From: Tetraselmis striata
Lineage: Eukaryota; Chlorophyta; Chlorodendrophyceae; Chlorodendrales; Chlorodendraceae
NCBI GenBank assembly: GCA_006384855.1
Contig: VCJN01003421.1
Location: forward strand, 1 to 64,000
DNA: 64,000 nt
Direction: 5' to 3'
Of the stretch, positions 34,241 through 44,841 are shown in pieces (the stretch's first letter is position 1; each line of letters starts with the position of its first letter). The position numbers and the translations under genes were made by a program. Below the pieces are notes generated by a model. That model had not been told where the DNA came from, did not search any database, and saw only the letters and a program-made list of their open reading frames with translations.

Positions 34241-36047
34241 CGAGCAATGGCCCCAAGGCACCACAATGGATGGAGTCCATGAGACAGGAGTACACTACGT
34301 CATTGGTCCGACGTGGTACGTAGAAGTTGGTACCCAAGCCTGGAGGTGGTCGCAGAGTCGTTAAATCCAAGTGGGTGTACAAAACCGAACACAATCTCCT
34401 TTAATGGGACTGTGTCAAAGGAGAAAGCCAGGCTCTGCACCAAAGGGTTCACCCAAGTGCAAGGCCTCGACTTCACGGAAACCTTCGCACCGAGGGTGAA
34501 GTTTACCACCCTCCGCGTCATCTTCTCCATTATTGCTCACTTTGACATGCACATGGAACAAACCGATGTCGACCGCGCCTTCCTCTACACTAGTCGAGAT
34601 GAGAAAATCTACATGGAGCAACCAAAGGGCTTGTCGTTGAATATTTGCGGGTGGCTCGCCTTGGCAGCAATGTATGGTAAGGTCGAGATATGTTAGAAAC
34701 GTTCAGTCAGCATGAAATGCTGCATCAGCTGTGAATACCGCATAGTTTCATAGGGCATCCAATCATCTCCGGTTTCCGGTGAAATTCTGGAATCTGACTT
34801 TGAACAGTAATGTTTTGCCCTTTGCATATAGTCTGGGATATAGTAGTGCCAACTTACAGACACAGATCGCCCTAATGGGGGCCCCCTCGTCTATCACCTC
34901 CTCAAAGCGGTCTATGGATTGAAGCAAGCGCCACACAATTGGCGCCGTGTTCTTCGGGACTTCATGATCACTATGAACTGCAGACAGTTACGAACATATC
35001 ATGGTGCTTATGTCTACCGCAGCAACGATTCGGCAATCCTGGCAATTATCGCCATCTATATTGACAAAATCCTGATCGTCAACAACTCTGTGGCCTGGAT
35101 TGCATCATTCAAGGAGTCCATGGAAGCCCGATTTGACATCAAGGACCTCGGCAGCCGCTCATGGCTATTGGGAGTCAAGGTTGAGCGAGACCGAGCAGCA
35201 GCCACGCACGATCACCATTCATGAGTCAAAGTACATCCATGACGTGCTCGCTCGATTTGGAATGGAGCAGTGTTGTGCAACCAAGTTTCCCGGTAGGTGT
35301 GGCCAACGACCCCCGCGAGTCCGAACAGTGCACCGAGACCGAGGTCAGCACCTACTGCAGTCTTGTGGGAGCTCTGCTCTGCGCCGCATTCGCCACTCGG
35401 CCAAGTATCGCTGAATCAGTCGACCGACTGTGCCGATTCATGTCTAACCCAATCAAGGCACACATGGAGGACGCACGATGCCGTCCGAGGTACATCAAGG
35501 GGGCACACAGCCGTGTTATCACCTTTGGTGGCGAAGGCAAGCTGACACTACATGGATACAGTGACGCCAAGTTCCCGACGACCTACCCCAGTCAATTCAA
35601 GCCTACTACCGGCTACGTTTTCTTCCTTTGCGGAGGAGCAATCAGTTTTCTGTCGAAAGTACAGGCACTGGTGGCCCTGTCCACAGCAGAGGCAGAGTAC
35701 ATCGCTCTCTGCATGACAGTGCAAGAGGCAGTGTTCCTGCGCCACATGTTAGAAGAACTGGGCTTCCGGCAGACAGCACCCACTCCCGTCGGTGAGAACA
35801 ACCAGGAGTGCACAGTCATCGCCACCACGGATGTGACGTCAACGCGCACCAAGCATCTAGACATCCGACTTCATTTCGTGCGGGAAGCCATCAAGCAGGT
35901 GCCGTGCGCATCCACTATGTGCCAACTCATGAGATGCTTGCAGATATGTTTACCAAAGCACTGCCACGACTTCAATTTGAGGCACTCAGGGCTGAGGTCA
36001 TGAATGACATGCAAGCTGCAGCAATAACCAGTGAGGAGGGGTGTTGA
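34240..36047 (+). pseudogene. copia reverse transcriptase and RNase H
   Basis: RT begins with WMESMRQEY and KSKWVYKT, then KGFTQVQGLDFTETFAPRVK, DVDRAFLYTSRDEKIYMEQP. It resumes after a short insertion with GGPLVYHLLKAVYGLKQAP. The catalytic YVDD is changed to YIDK (about 35058). RNase H (35221-36003) shows YSDAKF, SFLSKVQALVALSTAEAEYI and TSTRTKHLDIR. The extreme C-terminus (LADMFTKALPRLQFEAL) is in another frame, ending at 36047 just inside the 3' LTR. Confidence 0.88.
34632..34857 (+). other. About 226-bp insertion in the RT gene
   Basis: The RT reading stops after MEQPKGL and resumes at TDRPNGGPLVYH about 226 bp later. These two pieces are adjacent in other copia RTs. The inserted DNA is AT-rich, with no TIR or clear target duplication. 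GTAAGGTC-like and terminal AG sequences exist, so a spliced intron cannot be excluded. Confidence 0.5.
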
Positions 36048-36611
36048 GTAGTAATAGATTATATAATTACACGAGCTAGCTGCAGAAGGCGATATCAAAA
36101 GTAATAGATTACACTTGTTTGTTACTGATCTATTGATTTGGCTGTACGACCATCAGCTGCAGTGTTCGGCAAAATGCACTTCCCACTGAGAGCTGGATGT
36201 GTTGCGCCGATATTTGGCACTAGTACTTAGGTATAGTACATATATGGCATAATATATTAAGGAGCTGAGAGCTCCCCCAGGAGCCCAGTTCCTAGAGAGC
36301 CATCAACATGCATGTGGCGAACATGCCTTCTCTAGAATGACCTCAGATGGTCATGCATGCAACTCTGGCCACTACTTCAGCCAGTACTTTAGAGACACGA
36401 GCCGCGACAATAATGGCGGCTCAACAAGCTTTATATACTAGAATACAGCAGTGCCAAGGTGCACCAGCTAGCATCCCCAGCTGAGCCCATAGCCAACATG
36501 TGTAGCTGCTGATAGTACTAAGGGCTCAGAGCCCAACCTGAGAACTATAACAAATTCTAAGCCACCCTCAGCTGCTGCTTGTCTCCAAGGCAACCTGCAC
36601 AAAATCCAAAA
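36042..36611 (+). repeat. 3' LTR of the copia element
   Basis: Starts TGTTGAGTAGTAATAG directly after a purine tract, the expected LTR boundary, and ends at AATCCAAAA, where similarity to the 5' LTR ends. Positions 36100-36611 match 25084-25578; it has a duplicated CATG and an 18-bp block (CTACTTCAGCC region) lacking in the 5' copy. Confidence 0.85.
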
Positions 36612-37027
36612 TACCAGCTCCTCTCGGAGACCCGCGCTCTTGGAATTAGCCAAGCCACGATCTCTTCATTGCTGGCCGTACTGGCGACCGCCTTTTTGTT
36701 GGCGCACCCCCCGTTGTCGTCGCCTACTTTATACAAGTTACTTTATACCCTTATTTATTGCTTGCCCCTTCCTGCCGCTACTTTTAGTACCGGTATCACT
36801 GTATCAGTACCTGGTACAGTACTGCACTTCGCCTTCACACGACTGCTTTTCCCGCCCGTCAGCACCCATTGTTACCGAACCCATCATTAATAATAATAAT
36901 AATAATCATCATTAATAATATTTCGCTCGCCGTCAACTCCGTGTGTATCGTCATCAGCGGACGAATCCCCCGTCTTTCTAAAACGCTACTCCTCCCCCCA
37001 GCTCGCGTTCCTGCCAATCGCCCCCCT

Positions 37028-38562
37028 ATGATGCTCTCCGCTACCCACACGTGCATGCTTCCAGCCCCCGCCGGGTCATTCCCCCGCTCAAAAAGCAGGT
37101 GAGGGAAGCGGGAAAAGGGACAGAGGCGGGAGAGCCCGGGTTGGCCCAAAAGGAAGGGGGGGGGGGGGGGGGGCGGGGGGGGGGGGCGTTGAGGGTAATC
37201 CGAGGGGGGGATCAACGGGGAGCCAAATCAGTGAGTAATTTATGTGGGGCAGACATCACCCCGGGGGCTGTGGCAGCCGGAGTGGCTCACGCTCGAGCGC
37301 TGCACCCGCTGCCAACAGGCGTGGCGCCCGCACCACCTCGGCGTCGGGCGCGATGCGGCAGCTGCCATCCTCTTTGTCCACGCCGCGAGTGGGAAGGTAA
37401 GCAGCCCCCGGCCGCCGTGTGGTGGACGTCCAACCCGTGTACTTGTAGGCATGCCAGCGCATTGCCTGTAGGGCAGCCGGACGTTCTCCCCTCCCCCGTC
37501 ACGACTCCACAAGATCCTGACAGTCGCGTGTATTCAGCAGTGCCCGCCGTGCCCTGGGCGGCCTGCCGCCGCGCCGCCTGTCTCTGGCAGTCCGCGCAAT
37601 CAAGCAGACCTCGGTACGCGGCACATGCTCAGCGGCAATTACCGTTGTCAGCCCACTGACGCCCGACACGCGGCGTTGCACCAAAAACCACTAAAAGTAC
37701 ACACCCCCACCCCCCTCATCTCGCGCGCCCGTCCCTCCTACCGCCAGGTGGCGGACGCTGCAGAGAAGAGGGAGGTGGGGTGGGTCTACCTGGACGTAAG
37801 GTGACGCCGGCGCGGGCAATGGGCATAGCAGGGGAGGGTGGATGGTATGGCATTCGTCTAGCGATTCGAAGCTCCTGCCATGACAATTCTCGTGCCGGCA
37901 GGACCGTGGAGGAGTTTGAGGAGGCGCGTGTGCCGGGATCCATCAACGTGCCTGTCTTCAACCGCGGCCCAGGAGGTAGGAAACCAATACCCATACTCCC
38001 CAGAAAACACACTGGCACCGCGGTAATTGCGTCTGTGCATGTTGACGTCTCCTGCGTGGGCAGGGATGGTGCCAAACCCGGAATTTGCAGCGGTGGCAAT
38101 GGAGGCGCTCGCCAAGGACACACCGCAAGTGCTGGTGGTGAGTGGGCGCTCGATGCAGTGGCTCTCAAGTGGGGGCCCAGGCAGGGCAGGGAGGGCAGGT
38201 GGCAAAACTACCTCTGAGTCCCTCATTCGCTGCCGCTCGCAGGGCTGCAAGTCAGGCCAGCGCAGCCAAACGGCCATCCAGATTCTGGAGGCGGCGGTGA
38301 GCCCTCGCTGCCCTGCCTGGCAGATACGAAAAACACAATGGCGCCCACATTGAGACCCGATGTGCCCCCCGTGCGGGGATGCATTCCCTGCCTGCTGCGA
38401 TAACACCGGGAGGGGGCCTGAGGCACCGCATAGAGTAACGGCCTCTGAAGCCATGGTCTGCCTGCCGCCTGGGTGCCCTTGCAGGGGTGTGAGCTGGAGA
38501 TGGAGAACGTGGACGGCGGCATCATGGCGTGGGCGCAGTCGCAGCTTCCGCTGGAGCAGTGA
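37028..38562 (+). CDS. Rhodanese-domain protein, probably plastid
   Basis: A single-domain rhodanese (sulfurtransferase fold); substrate unknown. Exons certain in phase are 37524-37613, 37748-37800, 37902-37975, 38064-38137, 38243-38296 and 38485-38562 (141 codons with stop). They read VYLDVRTVEEFEEARVPGSI, NVPVF, PNPEFAAVAMEALAKD, the active-site loop GCKSGQRSQTA with the persulfide-bearing Cys, and VDGGIMAWAQSQLPLEQ at the end. Upstream, exon 37253-37396 has good splice sites. An ATG at 37028 leads to a GTGAGG donor (37028-37098), but the phase of these two exons does not join cleanly to the third. The Arg/Ser/Ala-rich leader (RVFSSARRALGGLPPRRLSL) fits a plastid transit peptide. The N-terminus is the doubtful part. 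Confidence 0.85.
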
Positions 38563-39206
38563 GGCACACGGCGTGGCGCGGCGTCGCATCCCTTGCCAGA
38601 TCATTCGCGGACTTCTCTCAGCCCCGTGTGGAATAAGCCAACGCCGGGTCAGACTCCGTGCGAAGTGATCCAGGGTTGCTGCCGACCCAAGTTAACCCGT
38701 ATCTGACCCCAGCGTGATTGTAACTTATGACATGCGCATCTCCTGCCTCGGCCCAATCATGTCATGGTGAGAGAGGAAAGGAGGGCGAGCTTCCCAGCTC
38801 CAGGAGCCCCGGCCCTGTGACGCTGTCGGTGCTGCCAAACGTATTCGCCCAGTCCGCTCATGCCACACTTACATACCTATCCAATCGGGCGCATCGACGC
38901 GAGCTGGCCATTTCCTGCTCACAAGAAGGGCCGCCGGCATCAGGTGAAGGATTTGACACCCCGCTCTCGCCCTCTCTCGGCGGCTAAGGGAACAGGGATA
39001 GAGAAGGCTGCCTTGGGGTCATGACAGCGTATCAGTAATCTGGTGACATTGCTCTTCCTCCTGGGTCTCGCCATCGCTAACTTGGCCGGTTTTAAATGCG
39101 GCCAGTGTCCAAACTCCGAAACTTGATTGTTGCCGCTGGCGGTGTCATGTGCATGTGCCCAGCCTTTCAATATTGGCGCAGAGCATGGCTCTGCAGCTTG
39201 GCAGGA
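38563..39206. other. Convergent intergenic region between rhodanese and CDC123
   Basis: About 640 bp between two genes that converge. It should hold both 3' UTRs. No gene, repeat or clear polyadenylation motif stands out. Confidence 0.5.
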
Positions 39207-41402
39207 TTACTCGCCCTGCTGCTGCGCCGCCTCCGCCGCTTGCATGCTCTTGATGAGGGCGTCCACCGCGCTGCCCTCCGAGGTGTCTGCGAAGTCGAAA
39301 GGCACGCCATACGCCGCGCGCCCACCGGGGCGGATGGCCACCGGCTCCGTGATGAAGCGCACGTCCACCTCGCCCTCTGTCCATGAAGATGCTGCCCCCT
39401 CTCCGTCGACCTGTGCCGCCTCGCCATCACCGGCGTCATCCACGCCTGCCAAGGGCGGTCATACCCAAATGAGTTTTAACAATGCGTTCAGAATCATTCT
39501 TTTCGGATGAAACAATACTTTACTTAATGTTCAACAGGGCAAAGGGGCAGGGGTGCATAGGGGCACTCCGTAAGGAGGCATGTGGAGGCAACCTCACCGC
39601 TCATGAGCGCGCGCATGTCAAAAGGCAGTTCCTCCCACGTGAAAAGCAGCGGCTGTGTGGTACCGCCCACCGGGTTAAAGTCCATGATGTACACGCGCAT
39701 CTTCTTGCTCAAGTACACATCCATCACGTCTTCAGAATGTGGGGGGGGGGGGGGGGGGGGGGGGAGGCGGATAGTGGCGTGGGGAGCGCGTGGCTGTTTC
39801 AGTCGGATGCACACGGCAACAGCGCACTGTGTCGCCGTGCCATGCGACCCATGCAATGTGTCATCATTTGATGGTACTCTGTGAATCCCACTGCGACCTA
39901 CAGAAGGCCGGCGGGAATGTTTGGGGCGCGAGGGGAAGGGGGGGGGGGGGGGGGGGGGGGGTCCGCACAGTTATCCAGGCCAAAGACCCCCTGCACATGC
40001 TGCTCGTGGAAGGTCAGGATGGCATCCGCGATGTCGTCTTCCCGCTCCTGCAGCTCCGGGAAGTAGGCTGTCACATCACGCTGCGAAATGCCTGCAGGGA
40101 GTGCAGCCCTGGATACCTCAGGGATGAAACACCTGCCATCTGTCATGCTGGCAGCTCTGCTGCGCTCTGCTATGCTGGGACCAGCCCGTCACGGCATGTG
40201 GGTCACACCCTGGGCAACTTGAGTCTGCATAGGTCGATTTTCGTCGATGGCATGGCTGCCAGGTGCAGGGTGCATGACCTTGAAACGACCCCGGCCCGCT
40301 TCAATCAAGCTGGTGACAGTTGGATGCTACTAGAAGGGTTAACAAGAAGGGGGCACCCACCGACCACCCGCCCTGCAGCCACAAAGCAGCGGAACTCCAT
40401 CCAGGGCTGCAGGTCAAAGAACTCCCGCAGCACCAGCACCGGCGGCGGCGGGCTGCCTGGCAGCCCCTGCCAGGCGGCGGAGAGGTCATGTGCCGCGCGA
40501 TCCGAGCTCTTCAGCAACAGCAGCACCTCACCCGGTGAGCTGCAGGCCAGCGTCTGGCACTGGCTCACCCATGTCGCGTCCTGCGTTGGGGACAAGCACG
40601 CGGGGCAACACAAGGGTAGGTGCGGGGACTACAAGAAGGGAGGGGGAGAGGGGAGCCGATGCAGGCAGCAGGGGGGTAGGGGGGGGGGGGGGGTAGGGGG
40701 GGGCAGCCCAACCTTTGGGCAGCTCCAATTGAGCTTGGGCACCACCCTCCCCCCCAGTTCCTCAATGGCACTGCGCATAGCCGCCTCCAGCTCGGGGAAA
40801 CACACCACCTGAGCATCCCACATGCACGGACCTCAGCATCCGATCAACATGCGCAACCGCCTCCTCCCCACATCCCCGGTCCACTGCAGTTGCTGGTTCG
40901 CCCCTGCCATCGGCCCACCTGCTTGACCGCACCCCCCTCCTCGCCATCGCCACCGCCATCACTGTCCCCATCCTCCTGATCCTCCTCTGGCCAGCGCTGG
41001 TAGTCGTCCTCGTCTGCGTAGGGGTCGATCTGCCCGCGCGTTGGGTACTGCAAGGTGGGGGAGTTGGTGTGAGTAGTGGTTCCGGCGTGACAGGGAGAAG
41101 GCACGCGCCATCGGGTGGTGCGCCCAGAAGGTGTGTTATACCTTTCAGTAGTTCATACAATGCGTGCAGGCGATGGCGGTGTGAGCGCCGGATGGAACGA
41201 GAGGGGGAGGGGGGGGGGGGGGGGGGGGGGATAGGCCCTAGGGGCGCACCACCGTGTTAGCGTCTGGCAGGAAAACACCGTCCGCGAGGAGGTATTCCAC
41301 CGCAGCAGGGTTGAGAGGCAGTATCTGGGAGGCGAAGGTGTGCTCTCTGAAGAGCGGGTACCATTCCGGGAAGGAGCAGGCCTCCAAGTGGGCCGCGTTC
41401 AT
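39207..41402 (-). CDS. CDC123: CDC123 family protein (eIF2 assembly chaperone)
   Basis: CDC123 is an ATP-grasp-like factor that helps assemble the eIF2 complex, acting in the cytosol at translation initiation. Seven minus-strand exons join in phase: 41402-41253, 41047-40919, 40808-40713, 40580-40361, 40091-39969, 39729-39598 and 39376-39207 (1020 nt, 339 aa plus stop; known members are about 330-340 aa). Signature segments in order: CSFPEWYPLFREHTF, acidic DPYADEDDYQRWPEED, PKLNWSCPK, VLLLLKSSDRAAHDL, MEFRCFVAAGRVVGISQRDV, DNYVMDVYLSKKMRVYIMDF then NPVGGTTQPLLFTWEEL, and a C-terminal VPFDFADTSEGSA. The first donor could lie 3 nt further in. Introns 1, 3 and 5 carry C-runs close to the donor on the coding strand. 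Genes on both sides are unrelated. Confidence 0.95.
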
Positions 41403-41800
41403 GCCTGTCGCTCCTTTCTACTACCCGCACTTGCCTCGCAATCTTGCCAGCCCCTGCGCAGTCCCCTAGGTAGACAACCCCCCTCGCCTCGTCCCCAAGA
41501 TAGCCACAACTCGCTCAGAAACACCAACCAGCAAAATCAGCACTTCCAGCCGGGCCGACGCCGCGCACAGTCCCGCCCCCCTCTCGCGGCCCGAGTCTGT
41601 GCTCCGTCTGTGGCGCCCTTCTGAGCGAGCAGCGCGTGGCAGATAAGCAGGCAGAATGCAGAGGAAATGACGCCGCAAACCGGGGAACTCTGCCATAGGT
41701 AGTTGGTTGAGCGAGACGAGGTGGGGTGGACGAGGTGGCACACGTCGCCGACGACGGGTTTCCTATTCGGCTGTCGGCGACGGCCGATGACGGGCGGGAG
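41403..41800. other. Upstream region of CDC123
   Basis: About 400 bp between the CDC123 start codon and the end of the tyrosine-recombinase element. It presumably contains the CDC123 promoter. No core motif can be chosen with confidence, and no gene is seen. Confidence 0.4.
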
Positions 41801-41923
41801 ATTTCAAAGTTGAGTCTGGTTTTGCCAAAAAGATCGCACAGGCTGCTTTACACAGTCAAGAGCCGAAATTGGCAGGAAGGTAAAGTGAAAAGCGTGGAGG
41901 GAAAACGGAGTCAGGGGGGCGCT

Positions 41924-42109
41924 GCGTGTAACGCAGCGAAAATTGGAAGATGGCAGGCTCAGCTGTTACGGCTGCTTTTATGTCTACAAGTGCTGCACCC
42001 AAAAAAGGGCGCAACGACAGGTGCCTAGTTCCCGTACCACTAAGCAGCACTTGTAGCCGAAAAGCGGTTAGGGAAAGGGAGGAAACCCCATGAACTAGTT
42101 TAGATCATT
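41924..42109 (-). repeat. Split direct repeat copy A2
   Basis: About 186 bp matching 44842-45026. Each copy contains an inverted repeat (TACAAGTGCTGC ... GCAGCACTTGTA in this copy) that could fold into a hairpin around about 50 bp. Confidence 0.9.
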
Positions 42110-42134
42110 TCAAAGTTGAGTATGGTTTTGCCAG
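42108..42134 (-). repeat. Split direct repeat copy B1
   Basis: 27 bp, ATTTCAAAGTTGAGT then ATGGTTTTGCCA, matching 41801-41827 at 26 of 27 positions. It abuts the A2 repeat with a two-base overlap. Confidence 0.8.
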
Positions 42135-42186
42135 TGATGAGCGAACGGAGAGAGCGGTGGATTGACGGAGAAGGGGTAGCGCCAGG

Positions 42187-43788
42187 TCATGAAGGGGGCA
42201 CCGGGAAGGCCACCGCGGCGGAGTCTTGTTGGACTTGGAAGTGGCGGAGGGGCGCGATGTGACGTCCGATGCAGAAGAACCATGCGCCAGGCGAAGGAAG
42301 AACGTTGGGGTCGATGTAGTCCAGAACGACGTCGGAGTTAGTGGCCCAGCCGCCTTGGTAGCGAATGTGGGACAGTGGAGCTCCGATGGCGTTTGCGGCA
42401 GACGATGCTCCCTTGCGAAGGCTGTGTGAGCTCCAGGAAGTGCCGGCGAGTGGGGCAGCACCGACAAGACGGACGGCTGTGGACAGCCAGTCCGACATTG
42501 TAGCGGCGGTCCAAGATTTGGACTGCTCGCTTGGGGTGACTGCCCAAAAGCTAGTCTCGCCAAAAGCAACAGAAATCAGGGGGACAGACTGTACGTGGTC
42601 GATGAAGTGGTGCAGGAGACGTGCAACGCAAGGGTGTTCGGACACCGGAGGGAGCAGCACGCGCAGGTCGTCGGGTTCTCGTCGACCCGCGCGGCATTTC
42701 TCGCGGTACACCTGCAGGGTTATTTTGCAATCGTCGACATGCACATCCCGCACTCGGCAGGACACGCCAGTATGTCCCCTGGCAAATAAATGAAGTTGAC
42801 AACCGAGGCCACGAGCCAGGGCTCGGAGGTTGTACTGGTACGCTGGAGTGGGAGCAGACACAATCAACTCTGCCCGCTCGACGAAGCTGTAAGCGACATC
42901 AGCAGGCAAGGAGACTCGCAAAGGGGCAGCCTCCAGCCGACGCTGCCGTAGCATTAGCCCACGACGAGCTGCGGTTAGGTGCACGCTGTCCTTAGCGATC
43001 GGGTCGAGGTTGTGCAGCTCGAAGAACGTGTTGATTGCGGGCAGGTAGGGCTGCAACGACTTAGCCCCACTATGCCCTCGCTCACCAACCCAAGCAACGT
43101 ACCGGACGACAGTAGCGGTGGTCGCTTCCAGCGGGCTGATGTTCTCAGAGTCGTGGCAGAACTCCGCGAGCTGAGAGAGTCTGCCGGTGTAGCTCTTGAG
43201 GTCCATAGCGGTGAGGGAGCTGGAGAGTAGATCGAGAGTCCGTTGTCCCAACTCGTCTGAGCCGAATGCGTCCTGCAGCCGAGACCGGAGCGAAGCGGCC
43301 CAGGAGGCTACAGCTTCGGGCTCGTCAATTATGTAAGTGCGGCGCTTGGCGGACAGAGTAACAGAGGGACGGTAACTATTAGCAAAGTACTCGGGAACAA
43401 CGGTTAGGTTTCCGGCGGTTGGCCGGTAGCTTCGGGATGGGTTTGCCACAACATCAGTACATGTTTGCGGGGCTATGTTCAGGTAGGATGGCCGCCCCGC
43501 GCGCCCTAAATCGCGCTCATAGCGCCTGGCACGCGCGTAACGTACACGCGCGAAGCTTGTTCGTTGTGAACCAATTGTAACACGCAATGTAACAACCGAC
43601 GGACGCAACGGTGATATCGAGATGGTATGGAAAGCGGTTTGTTGAGCCGCGCGCCATGTGCAGGTGTGCGGATGGTTGAGCCGCACTCGGCTGTAGCTGT
43701 AAGAAGCGCCGCACCGAGGAAGATCTAAATGAAGTCTGTAAGGTGGGGGGGGGGGGGGGGGGGTCAGGTCCTGGCATATGGCGTTCAT
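42187..43788 (-). CDS. Tyrosine recombinase of the YR element
   Basis: A site-specific DNA recombinase that would integrate the element through a phosphotyrosine intermediate. The ORF is 533 codons without interruption. The convincing part starts near 43350. An N-terminal SAM-like core-binding region (SYTGRLSQLAEFC, VRYVAWVGERGHSGAKSLQ) is followed by the catalytic domain: Arg-bearing LHLFARGHTGVS, the HxxR box in SSHSLRKGASSAANAIG, IRYQGGWATNSDVVLDYID with the Trp of the GGW segment and the presumed nucleophilic Tyr. The N-terminal 100 or so codons pass through a C-run at 43745-43763 and may be intronic or untranslated, so the true start is uncertain. There are no frame breaks, unlike the copia element, so this gene may be young or active. 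Confidence 0.85.
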   Translation of the reverse strand: MNAICQDLTPPPPPPPYRLHLDLPRCGASYSYSRVRLNHPHTCTWRAAQQTAFHTISISPLRPSVVTLRVTIGSQRTSFARVRYARARRYERDLGRAGRPSYLNIAPQTCTDVVANPSRSYRPTAGNLTVVPEYFANSYRPSVTLSAKRRTYIIDEPEAVASWAASLRSRLQDAFGSDELGQRTLDLLSSSLTAMDLKSYTGRLSQLAEFCHDSENISPLEATTATVVRYVAWVGERGHSGAKSLQPYLPAINTFFELHNLDPIAKDSVHLTAARRGLMLRQRRLEAAPLRVSLPADVAYSFVERAELIVSAPTPAYQYNLRALARGLGCQLHLFARGHTGVSCRVRDVHVDDCKITLQVYREKCRAGRREPDDLRVLLPPVSEHPCVARLLHHFIDHVQSVPLISVAFGETSFWAVTPSEQSKSWTAATMSDWLSTAVRLVGAAPLAGTSWSSHSLRKGASSAANAIGAPLSHIRYQGGWATNSDVVLDYIDPNVLPSPGAWFFCIGRHIAPLRHFQVQQDSAAVAFPVPPS

Positions 43789-43882
43789 CCCGTTGTTGAG
43801 CCGCTAGCGTTCGCCTTGCGGCGGTCACCGAAAGGTGGCCTCGCAAAGCTCTAGCAGCTCCGACGAAAGGCGACCCACACCG

Positions 43883-44724
43883 TCACTCGTGCTCACCTTC
43901 GCGGCCACGCCCGCGCCCGCCACCACGCCCACGCCCACGCCCACGCCACGCAGCCGCGGCCGCTACCCGAGCAGTAGCGGTTGCCTTGGCGCTGCTGGCA
44001 ACCGTCGCCTCGAAGACGCGACGCTCGTAGTCCCTCATGAGGTCCCCAAAAATCGCGGAACCTAGATGCTCAGAAGCAGGCTGAAAAGGCTGGGCTCGCA
44101 GCATGTCCATATTAACACCTTGATCAATGTGCACACGCTTGATCTCATTAAGCCTCCGCAAGAAGGCCTAACGAAAGCGAAGCGCCTTGTCGATGGCTTC
44201 GGCGTGATTCCGAACACGTGCGAGGTATGTAGGGGGTAACGTCTTGATTTGCAGCATGGACGTAGGGTAGCAGCTCTTCGAGAGCTACGAAAAGTGCGGC
44301 CTTGTAGTGGGCGCCGAAACACGACATCCATATATAGATACTCCTCCTGGGCCGGCAGACGCCGGTAATCCTGCTTGAGCGAGGTACTCGTTCGTTAGGT
44401 CGGTGCTCAGGGAGAAGAGTCCAAGCACTCGGCTGACCGGTATTCGAACGGCCTCGTAACTAGACTCTAGGCCAGTCTCATGCCGCCCCGGGCTAGCTCT
44501 AGCAAGTCGGGGCGCACTGCGGCTCCCCCGCTGCATGTCGGCTGTCTCGCGATGCGTTGCCCGGACCCGGAGCCATGTGCTCCTTCTGCATCAACAACAC
44601 GGTCACGAGCCGTCAATTGGGCCAACGCTATTGCAAGCTCGCGCAGCAATGTAGACTGGGCATTCACGTCTGCGTGTAGCGATTCGAGCGTCGGCAAAAC
44701 GATGGCTTCTTCTCCATCTGACAT
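43883..44724 (-). pseudogene. Gag-like ORF1 of the YR element (frame-broken)
   Basis: An ATG at 44724 opens MSDGEEAIVLPTLESLHADV with a helix (LRELAIALAQL). After a frame change near 44475 the reading goes on with SYEAVRIPVSRVLGLFSLST. The last part (44161-43883) reads LNEIKRVHIDQGVNMDMLRA and ends in an Arg/Gly tail. A nucleic-acid-binding RG tail at this position fits a Gag-like product, but no domain is recognisable. At least two frame changes are needed; introns are an alternative. Confidence 0.45.
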
Positions 44725-44841
44725 GATAACGCACGGACGTAGGGATGAGAATTTTCACACACGGGTGGTAAGCCGGGTGTGGTCTTGAACAACATGGGGT
44801 GCTTTGCTCGCAACAGGTTACGAGACAGTTTTAACATCGCC

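Larger units (their letters stand above)
25084..36611 (+). mobile_element. Ty1/copia LTR retrotransposon with a DNA methyltransferase domain (decayed)
   Basis: Two direct repeats of about 0.5 kb (25084-25578 and 36100-36611; the 3' copy probably begins at 36042) flank an internal region in copia order. That order is gag (26021-27069, continuing after an insertion at 29055), a cytosine-5 methyltransferase domain (about 31140-32080), protease (about 32104), GAG-pre-integrase and integrase (about 32565-33480), reverse transcriptase (34240-35220) and RNase H (35221-36047). A purine tract, GTGAGGAGGGG, sits immediately before TGTTGAG at 36042, as expected for plus-strand priming. Integrase before RT defines copia. 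Frames change many times and stops are frequent, so the copy is not functional as sequenced. Confidence 0.9.

Noticed and set aside
39790-40812. 340-codon plus-strand ORF
   Set aside because: Antisense to CDC123 exons and carried open by poly-G (Gly) runs. The minus-strand exons have clear homology and splice sites.
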